NCBI RefSeq assembly: GCF_040833985.1
Contig: NZ_CP162139.1
Span: 1,942,001 to 2,006,000, forward strand
Length of the DNA: 64,000 nt
Source: Leptospira sp. WS4.C2
GTDB taxonomy: Bacteria; Spirochaetota; Leptospiria; Leptospirales; Leptospiraceae
Reading direction: 5' to 3'
This document shows positions 8,842 through 18,439 of the stretch, piece after piece (position 1 is the stretch's first letter; the number at the start of each line of letters is the position of its first letter). A program made the translations under genes and the position numbers. The notes beneath the pieces were generated by a model, which did no database searches, was not told the origin of the DNA, and saw nothing but the letters and a program-made list of their open reading frames with translations.

Positions 8842-10004
8842 TATCCCTCCCGCAGAGCCTTAATAGGTGACTGCGCATTGTAAGCGGAAATATTTTCCCT
8901 TTCCATAGCAATCTCTCGTTCCAAATAGGATTCGATGGCGGCCCTGCCCTGTTCATTGTAAATATGATGCAAACTATACATAGGAACCGCTTCATACCCC
9001 CGAAGGAATTTATGTTCCCCTTGGGCCCCGGCTTCCACTCGTTCCATTTTATGCTCAATGGCAAAATCGATCAATCGGTAATAACAACATTCAAAATGCA
9101 AATTGGGAACATGCTCCAAAGCCCCCCAATACCTTCCAAATAAAAACCCATCTCGAAATACATTCCAACTCCCACCGATTGGTTTACCCGATGGATCCGA
9201 TGCCAAAACTAACATAAGCCTATGGCGAAAGTGATGATACATTTCTATAAAAAATTGACGATTTAAGTAAGGTTGTCCCCATTTTTTGGAATGGGTGTCC
9301 TTGTAGAATTCATAAAATATATGTGCATGGTCTTCTGTAATTCCATCTCCAGTCAGAGTTTGAATGGTTAGCCCTGACTCAGAAATTTTCCGACGTTCTT
9401 GGCGGATGGTTTTTCTTCTATCCTTTACAAGTGTCGCTAAAAACTCCTCAAAATTCACAAAACCTTTGTTAAACCAATGGTATTGATGAGAGAGCCTAGG
9501 TGCAAATGAATTTGCGACACCTAGCTTTTGTTCTTCTTCTTTACAAAAAAGAATATGAACCGAAGAGGTTTCCTTTTCCTTTCCAAAGAGGATTAATCTT
9601 TGCAATAGATCTGAACTTAAAATCTCCCTTTGTTTGGTTGTTAGATCTGGATGGAGTAATATCCGACTTCCCGTCACGGGAGTGAAGGGAACTGCTACGG
9701 TCAGTTTTGGGTAATAAGGAATCCCTGCCCTGTGAAAGGCATTGGCCCATTGGAAATCAAAAATATATTCCCCGTAAGAATCAGTTCTTACATAAGCCGG
9801 TAGGACTCCGAAGAGTTGCCCTTCTCGCCTAGCAGAGATAAGGACTGGGGACCAGTCCGAATTTCCAATACAACCGGTCTTTTCTAATCCAAATAAAAAT
9901 TCATATTCCTGAAAGACCGAATCTGGCGAAACCAGAAGGTTCCATTCTTCCTTCCTAAAGTCCTTAAAACTATGGGAGATCGCAATCTCAAATGATTCAC
10001 TCAA
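8841..10004 (-). CDS. FemAB-like/GNAT acyltransferase (PF04339-type)
   Basis: A 387-residue protein matching the FemAB_like family (old name DUF482, 'peptidogalycan biosynthesis/recognition'), proposed to transfer acyl or aminoacyl groups, with substrate unknown. Recognisable pieces are SVFQEYEFLFGLE near the N-terminus, the FDFQWANAFHRAGIPYYPKL stretch, and the C-terminal GAQGEHKFLRGY with nearby FECCYY. The start is TTG at 10004 with AAGG upstream; no ATG fits the conserved N-terminus. It precedes clpS with a 1-bp overlap, so this enzyme and clpSA form one operon, an odd functional pairing. Confidence 0.8.
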   Translation of the reverse strand: MSESFEIAISHSFKDFRKEEWNLLVSPDSVFQEYEFLFGLEKTGCIGNSDWSPVLISARREGQLFGVLPAYVRTDSYGEYIFDFQWANAFHRAGIPYYPKLTVAVPFTPVTGSRILLHPDLTTKQREILSSDLLQRLILFGKEKETSSVHILFCKEEEQKLGVANSFAPRLSHQYHWFNKGFVNFEEFLATLVKDRRKTIRQERRKISESGLTIQTLTGDGITEDHAHIFYEFYKDTHSKKWGQPYLNRQFFIEMYHHFRHRLMLVLASDPSGKPIGGSWNVFRDGFLFGRYWGALEHVPNLHFECCYYRLIDFAIEHKMERVEAGAQGEHKFLRGYEAVPMYSLHHIYNEQGRAAIESYLEREIAMERENISAYNAQSPIKALREG

Positions 10005-10019
10005 TGTAAACCTTAGACT

Positions 10020-13000
10020 CTAACTTACAACATCTTGTTTGTTTTGTTTCTTCCGAATGTGGTCAAGAAGCCGTTGCAAACTAGGATTTTCAGGATCTAA
10101 CTCCAAAGCGGAACTGAGAATATTCTCTGCCCGATCCAAATTTTTATCCGCCAAGTAGGTTTGTCCCAAATTGATTAAATTTTTGACATGGTTCGGGTCA
10201 CGAAGGCGCACTCGTTCCCCAAAATCAATTGCTGTTTTGACATCGGCAACTTTGCGAGCACAAAACGCAGTGATGTACATAATCTCCGTATCCATTGGTT
10301 TTAACAAACTGTAGTCTTTAGCCATTTTTTTGGCATTACCGTAGTCCTTTAATTTTAAATAGAGTTGGATGAATTTCTTTTTGATTTCAGGGATATTCTC
10401 TTCTAAGGAGTTGGCCTCCTCGAGATAGGCAACTGCTTCTTGTAAATCAGAGGATTCACTGGCTTCTTTTGCTTTTAGCAGAAGGGCTTGGATTTCTTTC
10501 AAACGCTCTTTCTCAATTTTGTAACGTTCTTTTTCTTCGATATAAGAAACGCGTAACAAGGATAAATCGTCGGTGAGACTTCCGTATTTAGCCAATTCAT
10601 CATAAATTTTATCGAGCTCACCCTTTCCCGATTCCACAACTTTTAAGAATAACCTTTCATCTTCGTTGATCACTCGTTTACCATCGGCGGTATGGGAAAT
10701 CAGTAAATCATCGCGACCATCGGAACCGGCAATCAGAATGTCTCCGGGTTCTAGCTGGAAGGTTTTGATATAAAGATTTCCCTGAACTCCTGAAGTTCCT
10801 AATTTTCGAAACATCAATTCATTTTCAATAAAACTGGCAATCCCATCTCGATAAAGAACCATCCACGGATGTTCTGCATTGATAAAGTATAATAGACCCG
10901 TATCATTATCGATCAGTCCAAGTACAAGCGAAACAAGCATAGACCCGTCAAAACCTTCAAAGATCTTATGAAGTTCTAAAAATGTATTTTTGATCCAACG
11001 TTCTGGATAAGTATTTCTGGCCTCACCCAAAAGTTGGGTCCTTGTGATGATAGACTCAAAAACAGAACCAAGAACAAGTGCACCACCAGCACCCTGCATT
11101 GATTTTCCCATAGCATCAGCATTCAGAAAAACTGTATAGGAACGATTGTTTAGGAAAATTTGGTTGGCGATATTTAAATCTCCACCGATTTCCTTTTCAT
11201 ATTGACGGAAGGTAAATTTTTTCTTTTGTTCTAGTAAAAAATCAATATGGACATTATCATGTTTCGCATGATTTGCGTTAAATGGCTGTAACAAAAGAGA
11301 AGTTAAAAAATAGTCTCCATCTTGTTGGTGTTTTAAGGATTGGACTTCCTTAAGTGTATTTTCCAATTCCTTGGTACGTTCCTGCACCTTAACTTCCAAT
11401 TGGTCCGCATACTGTTCCAATTTTTTCCTTGCGGCTTGGATGGAGCGAACCATTCGGTTGAAGGAACGTGCCATAAACCCAATATCATCTTCTACATGAA
11501 CCGTAAGGCGATGTTCTAAGTTTCCGGAATTTACCTCAGTCAAACCTTCGATGATTTGTTCAATAGGCCTTAGGAGTGCAATAAGAAAGAATAACCTGTA
11601 TCCAAAAATCACAAGAACAGCCAGGGATAAAACACCAATGATCCAAGGAAGTGTCACCTCCTCTTGGAATTCCCGGTAATCTAGGTATGGGTATCCCACT
11701 TCATGAACAAGTCCGTTTGCTTTGTCGACTATCAAATAACTTACGTAAAACGAATATTCTGGATTGTTTTCTGGAAATTTTACGCGGCCTCGATAGTTTC
11801 TGTCACCATGGTTTGGCATAGGTGAAAACATCTGGTCAAGGATTTCCGATTTTTTCTCTTCTGGGAGATTAGAATCAAGGACGGATCGTGCCTCTCCATA
11901 AAAACCGGATAGAGGTCCCTCTTTTTTAGAAACAAGAGAATCTGCATTATCCGAAAAATTCTTCGCCGGTATTTCTCTTAGTTTGTTCCTTGTGTAGAGA
12001 ATTTTCCTTTTTTCCGATTCTAATTCATGAATTAAGATTTCCGGTTTTGTCACGGTGTCTAATGCCAATAATCTTTTGATTTCTGCCGCATAACCTTTAC
12101 TTGTGTTTGGAAGTGACGAAAGTAGGTTCTCTGTTTTTTCTTTCCAGTCCTTACTTTGTTTGTAGGAGAGGATAGTTTCCAAAGCCCAATAATTCCAATA
12201 CTCTGATTCATAACCTTCAGGGTCGACCGCAGATTCTGTTGCTCCTTTTTTCCGAACAAATTCTTTTTGATTGGTATCATAAGTATAATGAAAACTAGGA
12301 ACTTGATCTGTTTCTAAACCAGCAATAAAATTCTTGGCTCTGGCCGTATGTACCATATCATAATTAGCTTCCGATTGCTGGATAACAACATATGCAACCA
12401 ATTGTAATACTAACAAAAACGAAGCAAGTGAGATCCCTATGATCCGTGAGATAATCGTTGTTTTATCTTTTGTGTTATTGATATAGACAACATTGGCAAC
12501 AAACAGACCAACAACCAATACAAGATCCGTGATGGTTTGGTATATACCCCGTCCAATCGCACCGTCTCTCGACTGGGCATTCATAATCCCCGGAATGATG
12601 GTTACGAGGATAAATGCAATCAGGATGCTTATCGTAGCAAACCTTGATTCTTTAGGCATTTTAAAAATCTGAACTAATGCAACCAAAGAAAAGGTAACAA
12701 AAAAAACTAAAACGATGACCGCATAAACTTTATAGAAGGCAAGAACTGGAAAGTCCCAATAATGCCCACTAAAGAAATACAATCTACCGGCCGTTAGGCT
12801 AATGTAGACAAAATACCCAGTAACGAGCACAACAATGGAGTTCATTAACCAAAAAAGATATTTTTTTAATCTGGGAAAGTATACTTCTGGATAACTTAAG
12901 AAAAAACTAGTAAGGTAAGAAGCACCGGCCATCGCACCAATGATCACAAGCCATCGCATATAGGCGGCAGCAGGTCCCATAAAGGAAAAATTAATCATGT

Positions 13001-13169
13001 AACCTAAATGGAAGAGCCCAAGCCAAAGAGTTCCCATACCCAATTGGTAGGTTGCCTCTGATTTTTCTTTAACCGTTAAAAAAAATTGTGCATTGTAAAA
13101 AGTAAAAATCACACCGACAAGCGAGCCGAATGTATAAAAATCAAACGCTATATTTCCCCAAGAGTCCAT
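10020..13169 (-). CDS. membrane-anchored SpoIIE/PP2C phosphatase with HAMP and TPR domains
   Basis: A 1049-residue signalling protein. Residues 1-270 hold seven hydrophobic helices; 271-530 form a large probably extracytoplasmic domain ended by another helix near 515-540; a HAMP segment (about 545-600, ending in an ARSFNRMVRSIQAARKKLEQ helix) leads into a coiled coil and a SpoIIE-type phosphatase domain (about 620-850) with NADAMGKSMQGAGGALVLGS and GDILIAGSDGRDD. Residues 880-1040 contain TPR-like helices. Such proteins usually dephosphorylate an anti-anti-sigma factor; the partner is not encoded nearby. The TPR tail on the catalytic end is unusual. The gene ends 16 bp before the acyltransferase start. 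Confidence 0.88.
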   Translation of the reverse strand: MDSWGNIAFDFYTFGSLVGVIFTFYNAQFFLTVKEKSEATYQLGMGTLWLGLFHLGYMINFSFMGPAAAYMRWLVIIGAMAGASYLTSFFLSYPEVYFPRLKKYLFWLMNSIVVLVTGYFVYISLTAGRLYFFSGHYWDFPVLAFYKVYAVIVLVFFVTFSLVALVQIFKMPKESRFATISILIAFILVTIIPGIMNAQSRDGAIGRGIYQTITDLVLVVGLFVANVVYINNTKDKTTIISRIIGISLASFLLVLQLVAYVVIQQSEANYDMVHTARAKNFIAGLETDQVPSFHYTYDTNQKEFVRKKGATESAVDPEGYESEYWNYWALETILSYKQSKDWKEKTENLLSSLPNTSKGYAAEIKRLLALDTVTKPEILIHELESEKRKILYTRNKLREIPAKNFSDNADSLVSKKEGPLSGFYGEARSVLDSNLPEEKKSEILDQMFSPMPNHGDRNYRGRVKFPENNPEYSFYVSYLIVDKANGLVHEVGYPYLDYREFQEEVTLPWIIGVLSLAVLVIFGYRLFFLIALLRPIEQIIEGLTEVNSGNLEHRLTVHVEDDIGFMARSFNRMVRSIQAARKKLEQYADQLEVKVQERTKELENTLKEVQSLKHQQDGDYFLTSLLLQPFNANHAKHDNVHIDFLLEQKKKFTFRQYEKEIGGDLNIANQIFLNNRSYTVFLNADAMGKSMQGAGGALVLGSVFESIITRTQLLGEARNTYPERWIKNTFLELHKIFEGFDGSMLVSLVLGLIDNDTGLLYFINAEHPWMVLYRDGIASFIENELMFRKLGTSGVQGNLYIKTFQLEPGDILIAGSDGRDDLLISHTADGKRVINEDERLFLKVVESGKGELDKIYDELAKYGSLTDDLSLLRVSYIEEKERYKIEKERLKEIQALLLKAKEASESSDLQEAVAYLEEANSLEENIPEIKKKFIQLYLKLKDYGNAKKMAKDYSLLKPMDTEIMYITAFCARKVADVKTAIDFGERVRLRDPNHVKNLINLGQTYLADKNLDRAENILSSALELDPENPSLQRLLDHIRKKQNKQDVVS

Positions 13170-13196
13170 GGCTGAAAACCCTAACAGAAAGGGGAA

Positions 13197-13838
13197 TCAT
13201 GTCAACTTTGTATTTCTTTTCTTCTTAATTTGGTATAGAAAGTACAAGAATAAACAAATAAGTATGAATCCGATAGTTTGGTTGTAATACGATAACATAA
13301 CAACGATTTGGTTCCAGTTGGTTCCCAAAACTGAACCGCCAAAAAGGAGGATCCCACACCAGAGGGAGATGGCAATCGTATACAATGAAACAAATTTAAT
13401 GATGTTCATTTTGCTCATTCCAGCAACAATAGAAACAAAGAATCGAATTCCGGCTGAAAATCTAGAAAGTAAAACTACCACAATTTCATGCCTTCGAAAC
13501 CAAATCAAAGTCTTACGTAAATTCTCTTCCTGATAAAGAGCAGATAAAAAAGGGAACCGCGATCGTTTTAGAAAATGAAGGATCCTCTCCCCAAAAAAAT
13601 ACATGACCAGGGCACCAAGTAGGTTTCCGAGAAACGTAGCCATCACTACAGAAACAAATGACAAAGGTGAGCCAGCACTGGATGCCAAAAATCCGGAAAA
13701 AACTGTGACCGTGTCACCAGGCCAAGGTGGGAATACATTCTCCAAAAAGTTTGAAAAACAGAAGAAAGCCCATAATACGAGGGGTGGTAACTCTAGAATC
13801 CGAGTCAGAAAGGCATCAAACTGTAAGAAATCCAACAC
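13197..13838 (-). CDS. DedA family (SNARE-associated/VTT) membrane protein
   Basis: DedA proteins are inner-membrane proteins linked to lipid flipping and membrane homeostasis. This 213-residue copy has the hallmark ENVFPPWPGDTVTVFSGFLA near residue 35 and SRFSAGIRFFVSIVAGMSKM near 125, with about five hydrophobic helices and a basic C-terminus. The only start matching the family N-terminus is GTG 13838; the ribosome site is weak. The stop lies 27 bp upstream of the SpoIIE phosphatase start. Confidence 0.88.
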   Translation of the reverse strand: MLDFLQFDAFLTRILELPPLVLWAFFCFSNFLENVFPPWPGDTVTVFSGFLASSAGSPLSFVSVVMATFLGNLLGALVMYFFGERILHFLKRSRFPFLSALYQEENLRKTLIWFRRHEIVVVLLSRFSAGIRFFVSIVAGMSKMNIIKFVSLYTIAISLWCGILLFGGSVLGTNWNQIVVMLSYYNQTIGFILICLFLYFLYQIKKKRNTKLT

Positions 13839-13928
13839 AACGAAAAAGATATCGATTCTCTAACGAAGGCAACAAAGATTTAAAAAAATGAATGGAAGGA
13901 ATCACTAGTCCCACATTTGCTTTCCGTA

Positions 13929-14360
13929 ATGCTTCGAATTTTGCCTATTTTATTGCTTTTTCTCTGGGCTTGTACTCCTACCACCCAAACAGAAGTCTAT
14001 CGCTTCGATCAAATCATAGTCACAAAATACCCAACAAACGCACCACCTGCTTTCCCGCAGTCGTTCTTCCCTGAAAATGCCGAATTCCTTCAATCGAGTG
14101 AATTCAAAACAAGCCACATTCATACCAAAGAAGCCTATATTTTAGTGGAGTCGAAAGAAAGTAAGGAAACCATTCTCAAACGCATTGAAACCCGAGCCTC
14201 CCAAGGTGATTGGAAACTCATAGACAAAATCGAAAAAAATGGGGAGATCACTTATTTATTGGAAGGTTTTATCAAAAAATCGCTCTCCATCGTTGTCTCT
14301 GAAAACGATGGTTCTTCCCGTTATTTACGATTTTACTTTAGAAAACATTCCAGTTACTAA
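13929..14360 (+). CDS. predicted lipoprotein, unknown function
   Basis: A 143-residue protein beginning MLRILPILLLFLWACTPT, a short signal peptide with lipobox LWAC at residues 11-14, acceptable to the relaxed spirochaetal rule. The rest is a small alpha/beta domain without a recognised family, containing SKESKETILKRIETRASQ and a C-terminal DGSSRYLRFYFRK. ATG 13929 is preferred over an upstream TTG (13917) because it gives a clean signal peptide. It leads an apparent operon with the AI-2E-type exporter 2 bp downstream. Confidence 0.7.
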   Translation: MLRILPILLLFLWACTPTTQTEVYRFDQIIVTKYPTNAPPAFPQSFFPENAEFLQSSEFKTSHIHTKEAYILVESKESKETILKRIETRASQGDWKLIDKIEKNGEITYLLEGFIKKSLSIVVSENDGSSRYLRFYFRKHSSY

Positions 14361-14362
14361 CG

Positions 14363-15472
14363 ATGAATTGGATTAAAAACAAAAACGAAATTATTGTCTA
14401 CCTCCTACTCAGTGCCATATTTATAGGAACTTGTTTTACATTATTTTTTGTATTCAAACCTTTTCTTTGGGCGAGCTTCCTTGCCATTTTGTTTTACCTT
14501 ACAACAAGAAAGATTCATAAAAAACTAAAAAATTTACTCGGCGTTAAGTTTCATGGTCTTTCTCCCTATATCATGGTGATCCTTATGCTTGCGGGAGTGT
14601 TTATCCCTTCCTACTTGATAGTTTCCACTTTGATTCGAGAGTCATTAAACTTAGTCAGTTACATCAGAAACCAACTCACAGAAGAATCCATAGTTGCTTT
14701 GTTACTCAATAGCCCGATGCTGACAGACTTCTTTACAGAAAATGAATTTTTTTGGATCAAACTTCCTTTGTTGTACCGGGAATATGTCGGGCAACATATG
14801 GATATCTTAAACTTAGATTCCATTTATAGTTTACTCAAAAACTCTTCTGGTTTTTTACTCGGTTCGTTTGAAGTGCCTGGTGCCATCATTTTTAATGCAT
14901 TTTTTACATTCATTCTGCTTTTCTTTTTATATAAAGAAGGAAGTCGGATGGAACATGCACTTTTTGTTTTGCTTCCTTTCCCCACGGAAATTGAAGAAAG
15001 ACTGGGCAGGCGCATTGAAGAAGCCATTCGCACTGTAATGATGGGAAACCTATTTATTTCCCTGATACAAGGAGCACTCGTCTACGTATTGTTACTCTTT
15101 ACTTCTGTTTCCAATAAGTTTTTACTTTCGAGTATCGCCACCATTTTCTCACTCATCCCTGTTGTGGGAACATCGGTTGTTTGGTTACCTATTGGTTTGT
15201 ACATTGGACTTGTGCAAGAAAACTGGACGGGAAGTGTTCTCTTTATGATTGCCGGTGGCGCAAGTTATTTGATTTTAGAAAACTTAGTAAAACCAAAAAT
15301 TTTGGATAAAAAATTAAAAACACATCCGTTTTTAATTTTCCTTTCTCTTATTGGCGGTTTACAAGAGTTTGGTGTCGCTGGGATCATCATTGGGCCAATG
15401 GCTTTGACACTTGTCATCATCCTTTGGGATTTTTGGAAAATCTTTAGAGAGACCCGTTTTCAAACAATTTAG
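14363..15472 (+). CDS. AI-2E family transporter (PerM/TqsA-like)
   Basis: A 369-residue polytopic protein with about eight membrane segments. The order (two N-terminal helices, a soluble segment rich in charged residues, then a C-terminal helical block ending in GVAGIIIGPMALTLVIILWD) fits the AI-2E transporter family, whose members export autoinducer, osmolytes or cations. The GxxGxxxGP-type ending GGLQEFGVAGIIIGP is the clearest family mark. The substrate cannot be told from sequence. The stop codon directly abuts the xseA start. Confidence 0.86.
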   Translation: MNWIKNKNEIIVYLLLSAIFIGTCFTLFFVFKPFLWASFLAILFYLTTRKIHKKLKNLLGVKFHGLSPYIMVILMLAGVFIPSYLIVSTLIRESLNLVSYIRNQLTEESIVALLLNSPMLTDFFTENEFFWIKLPLLYREYVGQHMDILNLDSIYSLLKNSSGFLLGSFEVPGAIIFNAFFTFILLFFLYKEGSRMEHALFVLLPFPTEIEERLGRRIEEAIRTVMMGNLFISLIQGALVYVLLLFTSVSNKFLLSSIATIFSLIPVVGTSVVWLPIGLYIGLVQENWTGSVLFMIAGGASYLILENLVKPKILDKKLKTHPFLIFLSLIGGLQEFGVAGIIIGPMALTLVIILWDFWKIFRETRFQTI

Positions 15473-16750
15473 ATGGAAGCAAGTGATAGTTCCCTTAGTG
15501 TAAGTGATGTCAATCGGCTGATCAAAGCCAAACTCCAAGATTCATCCGAATTCAAAAACATTTGGGTACGAGGAGAGATATCCAACCATTCGCAAACCAA
15601 TAGTTCGGGTCATATGTATTTTTCTTTAAAAGATCAGGCAAGTGTGATCAAATGTGCTTTTTTCTCCTTCCAAGCCAAAAACTATCGCGGAACACCTCTT
15701 AGGAATGGAATGGAGATTTTGGTTTATGGTTCTGTTTCTGTTTATGAACCTGGTGGGTATTATAGTTTAACAGTTCAAAAGATTGAAGAAATTGGAGAGG
15801 GGGACATCCTCCTCAAAATTGAAAAATTAAAAAAAGCACTTTTGGATAAAGGGATTTTTGATGCCACACACAAACGCCCTCTTCCTAAATTCCCCAAACG
15901 CCTAGGCATTGTTACCTCTCCCAAAGGGGCAGCTGTAGAAGATATCATTCGAATTGCAACCGACCTAAACCCTTCCATTCAAATTTTGGTTTCCCCTTGC
16001 CTAGTCCAGGGAGATGGAGCAGAAGTCTCTATCATCGAAGCCATCAAAGAACTGAATGATCCCAAATGGGAAGTGGATGTGATCATTGCGGGCCGGGGCG
16101 GTGGTTCTTTCGAGGATCTAATGGCTTTCAACCAAGAAGCAGTGGTCATGGCCTACTACCAATCCAGGATTCCCATTATCTCAGCTGTGGGCCATGAGAT
16201 TGATAGAGTCCTCACTGACCTTGCGGCAGATGCCACAACTCCCACTCCTACAGCCGCAGCAAAACTTGCCATTCCCAATGTTTCTGACACCCTCATCCGT
16301 CTAGATGAAATGGAAGATCGGATTGGATCGGCACTAACAAACGTAATCCGAATTGGAAAAGAAAAGTGGGCCGGTGTTGTGTCAAGGCCTGTATTTCAAA
16401 ATCCGAAAACTCTTTTAGAAATCAGATCCACAGCACTCGAGGAACTAATGACAAAGATTTCACTCCTCGGAAAAAACTATTTGGTTCGCAAGGAAAGTGA
16501 ATTCCAAAGATTGGATAATCTATCGCAAAAATGGAAATCCTACTTAGAAAGAATTCACAACAAATTTACTCTCGCAGAACAAAGACTAGAACACTTTTCT
16601 CCACTGGGAACTTTGAAACGTGGATATTCTGTTGTTCGTAACCAAAACAAACAAGTCATATCCTCCATTCATAATAGCAAAGTTAATGAAAGTTTAGAAG
16701 TATTCCTCTCCGATGGAAAACTTCTAGTAGAAGTAAAAGAAAAAATATAG
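15473..16750 (+). CDS. xseA: exodeoxyribonuclease VII large subunit
   Basis: Catalytic subunit of exonuclease VII, which degrades single-stranded DNA from both ends. An OB-fold nucleic-acid domain occupies residues 1-100 (VRGEISNHSQTNSSGHMYFSLKD), followed by the catalytic core with RLGIVTSPKGAAVEDIIRI, IIAGRGGGSFEDLMAFN and SAVGHEIDRVLTDLAADATTPTPTAAA, then a long coiled coil (about 290-375) and a C-terminal LKRGYSVV segment. At 425 residues it is full length. The small subunit follows after 9 bp. Confidence 0.96.
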   Translation: MEASDSSLSVSDVNRLIKAKLQDSSEFKNIWVRGEISNHSQTNSSGHMYFSLKDQASVIKCAFFSFQAKNYRGTPLRNGMEILVYGSVSVYEPGGYYSLTVQKIEEIGEGDILLKIEKLKKALLDKGIFDATHKRPLPKFPKRLGIVTSPKGAAVEDIIRIATDLNPSIQILVSPCLVQGDGAEVSIIEAIKELNDPKWEVDVIIAGRGGGSFEDLMAFNQEAVVMAYYQSRIPIISAVGHEIDRVLTDLAADATTPTPTAAAKLAIPNVSDTLIRLDEMEDRIGSALTNVIRIGKEKWAGVVSRPVFQNPKTLLEIRSTALEELMTKISLLGKNYLVRKESEFQRLDNLSQKWKSYLERIHNKFTLAEQRLEHFSPLGTLKRGYSVVRNQNKQVISSIHNSKVNESLEVFLSDGKLLVEVKEKI

Positions 16751-16759
16751 GAATCGAAA

Positions 16760-17035
16760 ATGGTAGAGAAAAAATCGATTAGTTTTGAAGAAGCACTTCG
16801 TGAATTAGAAGACATTGCTGAAAAATTAGAAAGAGGAACCCTTTCCTTAGAAGATTCCATCAAGGCCTATGAAAGAGGAATGGAATTAAAGAAGGTTTGT
16901 TCTGAACGACTTGTGGATGCAGAAGCAAAAATAGAATTTTTATCCAAAGCACCGAGTGGCGAAATCGTAAAATCTGCGGTCAAAAAAAAGAAAGAAGATG
17001 GGCCGTCAAAACCAGTGGAAGAAGATTTATTTTAA
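16760..17035 (+). CDS. xseB: exodeoxyribonuclease VII small subunit
   Basis: A 91-residue protein with the two-helix XseB hairpin: SFEEALRELEDIAEKLERG then LSLEDSIKAYERGMELKKVC. The C-terminal 25 residues are a Lys-rich, probably disordered tail. It binds the XseA coiled coil to form exonuclease VII. The adjacent genes confirm the pair. The next gene begins 3 bp after its stop. Confidence 0.95.
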   Translation: MVEKKSISFEEALRELEDIAEKLERGTLSLEDSIKAYERGMELKKVCSERLVDAEAKIEFLSKAPSGEIVKSAVKKKKEDGPSKPVEEDLF

Positions 17036-17038
17036 AGA

Positions 17039-18439
17039 ATGAGTTTCCAAGCAGTTTTCATTGTTGGTTACCTACTCATAACGATCGCCATTGGAGTGTA
17101 TGCGGCAAAAAAAGTCAAAAACTCTCGTGACTTTATCTTAGCCGGCAGAAGCCTTCCCCTTCCTATCTCTACTGCCGCCCTTTTTGCAACTTGGTTTGGA
17201 AGTGAAACCATCCTTGGTTCGTCCGTTGAATTTGCTAAAGGAGGGTTTTTATCTGTCATCCAAGACCCGTTTGGCGGAGCCCTTTGCCTTTTTTTACTCG
17301 GTCTCGTTTTTGCAAAGTACCTCTACCGAATGCAAATTCTTACCTTTGGAGATTTTTACAGAAACCGGTATGGAAAGAAGATGGAATTTATCGCCGGAAT
17401 CTGTTTGATTTTTTCCTATTTCGGATGGGTGGCCGCACAATTTGTGGCACTCGGAATTATGGTGCAGATTCTCTTTGGAATCAACCAATTCACAGCCATA
17501 GTCATCGGTGCTTGTCTTGTTGTTTTTTATACTTATCTTGGGGGAATGTGGTCTGTCTCTTTAACGGATTTTTTCCAATCCATCTCCATCATCATAGGCC
17601 TTGTGATCGTTTTATTCGAGTTAAACGAAGTAAAACCAATTTGGACTTCGATTCAAGAAAAACCCGATGGGTTCTTTCGTTTTTTTCCAGAGCCCAATTA
17701 CCATGCATGGACTTTGTATCTTTCTGCTTGGATGGTGGTGGGTTTTGGATCCTTACCCCAACAGGATATCTTCCAAAGGGTGATGTCAGCAAAATCCGAA
17801 AAAGTGGCCATTACCGCCTCTTATCTTTCTTCCGTTTTGTATCTACTCTTTGCCCTTATCCCTTTGTTTTTAGGTCTCCATGCCAAAAGTCTCCTTCCCG
17901 ATTTTGATTTACATGGAGAAACAGGACAACTTCTCATCCCCACAATGATTTCTAAGTTTGCAAGCCCCTGGGTGCAGATTTTATTTTTTTCAGCCCTCAT
18001 CTCTGCGATTCTTTCCACTGCCTCAGGAGCCATCCTTGCCCCCTCTTCCATTCTATCTGAGAATATTCTAAAATACGCATTTAAAGATATGAATGATAAA
18101 AAGTTACTCCTTCTCTCAAGAACTTCCGTTCTTATCATTGCAGGAATTTCATTTTTACTCGCTGTCGGAAAACCATCTATCTATGCCCTTGTAGAAGACT
18201 CAGGAGGGATCTCTCTTGTCACACTTTTCATTCCAATGGTATTTGGACTGATGAGTCAAAAGGCAGATGAAAGAGCTGCGCTTTTTTCTCTATTTGTGGG
18301 AATTGGAACTTGGCTTGTTTTGGAAGTTTACGGCGACGATATGACAAGCCACTTCTATGGAACTATAGCCAGTCTTATCGCCATCCTTGTGGGAATGTAT
18401 TTCTTTCCTAAGAAAGAGCAATCGATAGAAGCCAAGTAA
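17039..18439 (+). CDS. sodium:solute symporter family protein
   Basis: A 466-residue transporter with about 13 hydrophobic helices and the SSF patterns [26 protein letters not shown] near the N-terminus, [13 protein letters not shown], and [13 protein letters not shown]. Likely Na+-driven uptake of a small organic solute; the substrate cannot be resolved and no metabolic partner gene is adjacent. The 3' end overlaps the convergent ddl gene by 32 bp, so the two genes share coding DNA on opposite strands. Confidence 0.9.
   Translation: MSFQAVFIVGYLLITIAIGVYAAKKVKNSRDFILAGRSLPLPISTAALFATWFGSETILGSSVEFAKGGFLSVIQDPFGGALCLFLLGLVFAKYLYRMQILTFGDFYRNRYGKKMEFIAGICLIFSYFGWVAAQFVALGIMVQILFGINQFTAIVIGACLVVFYTYLGGMWSVSLTDFFQSISIIIGLVIVLFELNEVKPIWTSIQEKPDGFFRFFPEPNYHAWTLYLSAWMVVGFGSLPQQDIFQRVMSAKSEKVAITASYLSSVLYLLFALIPLFLGLHAKSLLPDFDLHGETGQLLIPTMISKFASPWVQILFFSALISAILSTASGAILAPSSILSENILKYAFKDMNDKKLLLLSRTSVLIIAGISFLLAVGKPSIYALVEDSGGISLVTLFIPMVFGLMSQKADERAALFSLFVGIGTWLVLEVYGDDMTSHFYGTIASLIAILVGMYFFPKKEQSIEAK

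Noticed and set aside
17284..17907. 207-codon frame in another reading frame of the symporter gene
   Set aside because: Lies wholly within the symporter, with Cys/His/Arg-rich text typical of an out-of-frame reading.
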